From an uncultured Sphingobium sp. (lineage in GTDB: Bacteria; Pseudomonadota; Alphaproteobacteria; Sphingomonadales; Sphingomonadaceae), in contig CAJYHD010000467.1 of the NCBI GenBank assembly GCA_913773715.1, forward strand, positions 1 through 25,014: 25,014 nucleotides of DNA. The letters run 5' to 3'. Each line of letters starts with the position of its first letter. Within the stretch, counting starts at the first letter, position 1. This document shows positions 23,081 to 25,014 of the stretch, piece by piece. Made by a program: the position numbers and the translations under genes. The notes under the pieces were generated by a model that made no database searches, was not told where the DNA came from, and was given only the letters and a program-made list of their open reading frames with translations.

Positions 23081-24296
23081 TACGACCCGAAAGTCACAAA
23101 GGGTCGGGTGGGGCATCCGTGCCCCTCTGGCCCTCCTTGCGGCAATTCTGGGTGGCTATGCCGTCTCTCGATCCGCTGCACAGGTCCTGGCCAAGAGCAA
23201 TGTCGAACTGGCCCATCGTCTTGCCCCGGAAGACGGTCGGATCACCGGGCAGTTGGCCTGGCAGCGAATGTCCTCCGCCAATGGTAATATCAATCCGAAA
23301 CGTATCGAAGAGCTAGCACGTGAAGCATTACGGCAGGATCCGACAGTCGAAGATGCTGTGCTGGCACTTGGACTGAATCCTGCAGCAAAGGAAAATTCGA
23401 CGACGATCCGGCGCCTACTCCGATATGCACAAACGCTTTCGCGGCGAAATGCCCAGACTCAACTTTGGGCAATAGAAGACGCCGTCAGCCGTAATGACAT
23501 CGCCGGTACCGTAAACCTATACGACGTGACATTACGAACAAAGCCGTCATTGTCGACATTGCTCTACCCTATTCTTATAGCAGCGAGCACGGAACCATCT
23601 ATTCGAGCAGCTCTGGTCCGTCGCTTGGCCACCCGGCCTGGGTGGACCAATAGCTTCTTACAATATGCCGCCGATTACGGTGAAGATCCGATTGCCGTGG
23701 CAGATCTTTTTATCTTGCTTGGCAAGCAGGGCGTTGCAGCTCCGCCCCCGGCGCAAACTGCGTTGATAAACGCGCTCATCGGCAACGGTGCGATCGACAA
23801 GGCATGGGAATACTATACCCAAACCCATGCCAGCGCCGATCGGCACCGCTCACGCGACCCGCATTTTAATGCCGATCCCAGTAATGCGACGCCGTTCGAC
23901 TGGGTCCCGGTTGACAACGGTGATGAGCGCGCCTCGATCCAGCAGGATGGCAAAGGAAGAGGCATCATCGATTTTTCAGCATCCCCCAATGCCGCTGGCC
24001 CTCTCCTCCGGCAGGTTCAGTTTCTCACCACAGGGCGGTACCGCCTCCGTGGTCGCAGCAGTGGTGAGCGATCAAGCGCCGCCCAACCCTATTGGGTGCT
24101 GAAATGTGCAGATGGTCGCGAAACCGCTCGTATCGACTTACCCACACCAAACCCAGAGGGCCGCGATTTTATTGGCGATATCAACGTACCGGCAGGCTGC
24201 CCCATCCAGACCCTTGCCCTGATGGCAAGAGCATCGAATGCGATCGAAGGAGTATCAGGCCAGATACAATGGGTCCGTCTGGAGCCCGCCCCGTGA
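23070..24296 (+). CDS. Unrecognised inner-membrane-anchored periplasmic protein of the export operon
   Basis: I do not recognise the family. ATG at 23070 overlaps the wzc end by 11 bases and gives MKPDTTRKSQRVGWG, a basic N-terminus followed by one hydrophobic segment (about 15-35), so the rest probably lies in the periplasm. The frame opens at 23040 but those extra codons only re-read the wzc repeat. The protein is 408 residues. Residues about 40-230 are helical and resemble repeat-type helical pairs (ELAHRLAPEDGRITGQLAW; ELAREALRQDP), perhaps TPR-like. From about 255 it becomes beta-rich with two Cys (KCADGRE, PAGCPIQ) that could form a disulfide, possibly a carbohydrate-binding sandwich. 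Position after wza-wzc suggests a role in secretion or attachment of the polymer. No Shine-Dalgarno is clear, suggesting coupling to wzc. Confidence 0.7.
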   Translation: MKPDTTRKSQRVGWGIRAPLALLAAILGGYAVSRSAAQVLAKSNVELAHRLAPEDGRITGQLAWQRMSSANGNINPKRIEELAREALRQDPTVEDAVLALGLNPAAKENSTTIRRLLRYAQTLSRRNAQTQLWAIEDAVSRNDIAGTVNLYDVTLRTKPSLSTLLYPILIAASTEPSIRAALVRRLATRPGWTNSFLQYAADYGEDPIAVADLFILLGKQGVAAPPPAQTALINALIGNGAIDKAWEYYTQTHASADRHRSRDPHFNADPSNATPFDWVPVDNGDERASIQQDGKGRGIIDFSASPNAAGPLLRQVQFLTTGRYRLRGRSSGERSSAAQPYWVLKCADGRETARIDLPTPNPEGRDFIGDINVPAGCPIQTLALMARASNAIEGVSGQIQWVRLEPAP

Positions 24297-24676
24297 TGCC
24301 GCTTTGGAAAACGCAATCTTTCTCCATGATCTTAACCGTGATGGCGCTGGCCATGCCAGGTTTGGCAAGCGGCCAGGCCAGCCAGAGGCAGGCCGATATG
24401 CCACTACAGGATGACGTGACCAAACAACCGCAACAGGAAACTCCACCGATGAGAGTTAGCCGCGTTGCCAATTCAGCAGTTGGCGAAGCCGGTCAGCGCA
24501 ACACGACCGCCCAGCTAGCCGATCGGCCAGGCACCCGATTGCTCGGGCGGCTCCAGAATCGCGTGCAATCGCGCCTGCGAAATCGGATTGATCGGTATTA
24601 CGATCCACAGGCAAACACGACATCGCCGTTTGCAGTTGCAGCAGAGCAGGCACAAGCCAAGGATAGAAAGCGCTGA
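24296..24676 (+). CDS. Small secreted basic protein of unknown function
   Basis: The ATG at 24296-24298 shares one base with the stop of the preceding gene (TGATG), so translation is coupled. The product is 126 residues: a signal peptide of about 25 residues (hydrophobic ILTVMALAMPGLASG, likely cleaved before QASQRQ), a low-complexity Gln/Thr/Pro linker, and a basic amphipathic segment LLGRLQNRVQSRLRNRIDR (about 83-101) followed by YYDPQANTTSPFAVAAEQ. There is no Cys in the mature part and no known domain. The regular Arg spacing suggests a helix that could bind an anionic polymer such as a uronic-acid polysaccharide. This is inference from charge only. It is the last gene before an IS element that begins about 10 bases downstream. 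Confidence 0.65.
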   Translation: MPLWKTQSFSMILTVMALAMPGLASGQASQRQADMPLQDDVTKQPQQETPPMRVSRVANSAVGEAGQRNTTAQLADRPGTRLLGRLQNRVQSRLRNRIDRYYDPQANTTSPFAVAAEQAQAKDRKR

Positions 24677-24686
24677 ACCGTTAATA

Positions 24687-24829
24687 GGGCTTGTCGGAAA
24701 TTCTGTGCAGGAGGCCGTAGTGATGGGCAGGCAGCACCATCGATATAGCAACCAGCAAGGACGTTCTGGACCAGTTGCTGGCTGGTCATGACGCACAGGA
24801 GCTGTTCGCGAAGGACAGGCTGCTTGACG
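24687..24829 (+). mobile_element. Left end of an IS256-family element, cut by an IS3-family insertion
   Basis: The segment starts with GGGCTTGTCGGAAATTCTG at 24687, which has the look of an IS256-family terminal repeat, and contains the beginning of the transposase. At 24829/24830 it changes abruptly into the end of an IS3-family element. The rest of the IS256 element would be beyond the inserted IS, outside the window. The outer boundary is placed by eye. Confidence 0.6.
24739..24829 (+). pseudogene. IS256-family transposase, N-terminal fragment
   Basis: In one frame the segment reads TSKDVLDQLLAGHDAQELFA then KDRLLD, closely matching the N-terminal region of IS256-family (mutator-type) transposases. 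No ATG exists in this frame before the conserved part; an ATA at 24745 sits where a start would be expected, so the copy may have lost its start or uses a rare codon. The frame is interrupted by the IS3-family tip at 24830, so only about 30 residues remain. Confidence 0.65.
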
Positions 24830-25014
24830 TGACCCCCAAAGCTCTACCAGTCATAACTGGAGTCCGGGGTTGGTATGGTGCCCCTCGGGGCGGTGTTGCA
24901 CAACCCGCCTGGCAGCATCGGCGGGCGTCAGCCCGCCAACACCACTATGCGGGCGCACATGGTTGTAGTCGTCGCGCCATAGCCGCAGCACCGAGCGGGC
25001 ATGGCCAAGCGACA
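24830..25014 (-). mobile_element. IS3-family insertion sequence, right end (continues beyond window)
   Basis: The tip TGACCCCCAAAGCTCTACCA at 24830-24849 has the TGA...TCA type of terminus common in IS3-family elements, and lies 21 bases beyond the transposase stop. A small stem (CCAGT/ACTGG, 24848-24861) overlaps that stop. The other end and any target duplication are outside the window. The element is inserted in IS256-family DNA. Confidence 0.75.
24851..25014 (-). CDS. IS3-family transposase OrfB, C-terminal part (integrase core; 5' end outside window)
   Basis: The last 53 residues read SLGHARSVLRLWRDDYNHVR then PHSGVGGLTPADAARR and end in GHHTNPGLQL before TGA at 24851-24853. The block W-R-x-D-Y-N-x-x-R-P-H-S-x-x-G is the well-known end of the rve integrase core in IS3-family OrfB proteins. 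The catalytic DDE residues and OrfA lie outside the window. The visible part has no frameshift, so the element may still be intact and recent. Confidence 0.85.
   Translation of the reverse strand, partial: SLGHARSVLRLWRDDYNHVRPHSGVGGLTPADAARRVVQHRPEGHHTNPGLQL

Noticed and set aside
24723..24791. Short ATG frame starting within the IS256-family left end
   Set aside because: It is out of frame with the recognisable transposase sequence and has no family match.
1..25014. CRISPR array, tRNA, rRNA or phage-defence system
   Set aside because: No regularly spaced repeats, no tRNA-like cloverleaf or rRNA sequence, and no nuclease, helicase or toxin-antitoxin signature was seen; all substantial genes fit polysaccharide synthesis, a halogenase or transposition.

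Overview
The window is a polysaccharide (capsule or exopolysaccharide) biosynthesis locus from a high-GC alphaproteobacterium, most likely a member of the Sphingomonadales. The assignment rests on codon and GC character, a tryptophan-halogenase-type flavoenzyme typical of that group, short GumB-like and GumC-like export proteins, and the types of insertion sequence at the edges. It is inferred from protein character only; no rRNA or tRNA is present to confirm it.

Layout. (1) 1-1159: the 3' part of a flavin-dependent tryptophan halogenase gene, entering from the left edge. (2) 1176-1993: a decayed IS5-family element whose transposase carries at least six lesions. (3) 8249 down to 2186, minus strand: an AsnB-type glutamine amidotransferase, a MOP/Wzx-like flippase, a Tat-targeted beta-helix protein and a divergent alkaline-phosphatase-superfamily protein. 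(4) 8432 to 14176, plus strand: four consecutive GT4 glycosyltransferases with 4-bp stop/start overlaps, then a Wzy-like polymerase. (5) 18496 down to 14163, minus strand: a UDP-uronate 4-epimerase-like SDR, a fifth GT4 enzyme, a UDP-N-acetylhexosamine 6-dehydrogenase and a SAM methyltransferase. (6) 18747 to 24676, plus strand: a second Wzy/O-antigen-ligase-like protein, a Wza/GumB lipoprotein, a Wzc/GumC tyrosine autokinase and two unrecognised envelope proteins. (7) 24687 to the end: the 5' end of an IS256-family element broken by an IS3-family element that runs off the right edge.

How the genes work together (inference). The dehydrogenase and epimerase could supply a UDP-N-acetylhexosaminuronic acid. 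Five GT4 enzymes build a repeat unit on a lipid carrier, and AsnB could amidate the uronic acid carboxyl as proposed for other O-antigens. The flippase exports the unit, Wzy polymerises it, and Wzc/Wza control length and export. The methyltransferase, beta-helix protein and phosphatase-like protein would tailor the product. No priming phosphoglycosyl transferase is visible, so that step must be encoded elsewhere.

The four transcription units alternate in direction. Their divergent control regions are at 8250-8431 and 18497-18746, and their convergent 3' ends overlap at 14163-14176. The least-explained parts are the beta-helix/phosphatase-like pair, the two small-to-medium proteins after wzc, and the repeat-encoded tyrosine tail of Wzc.
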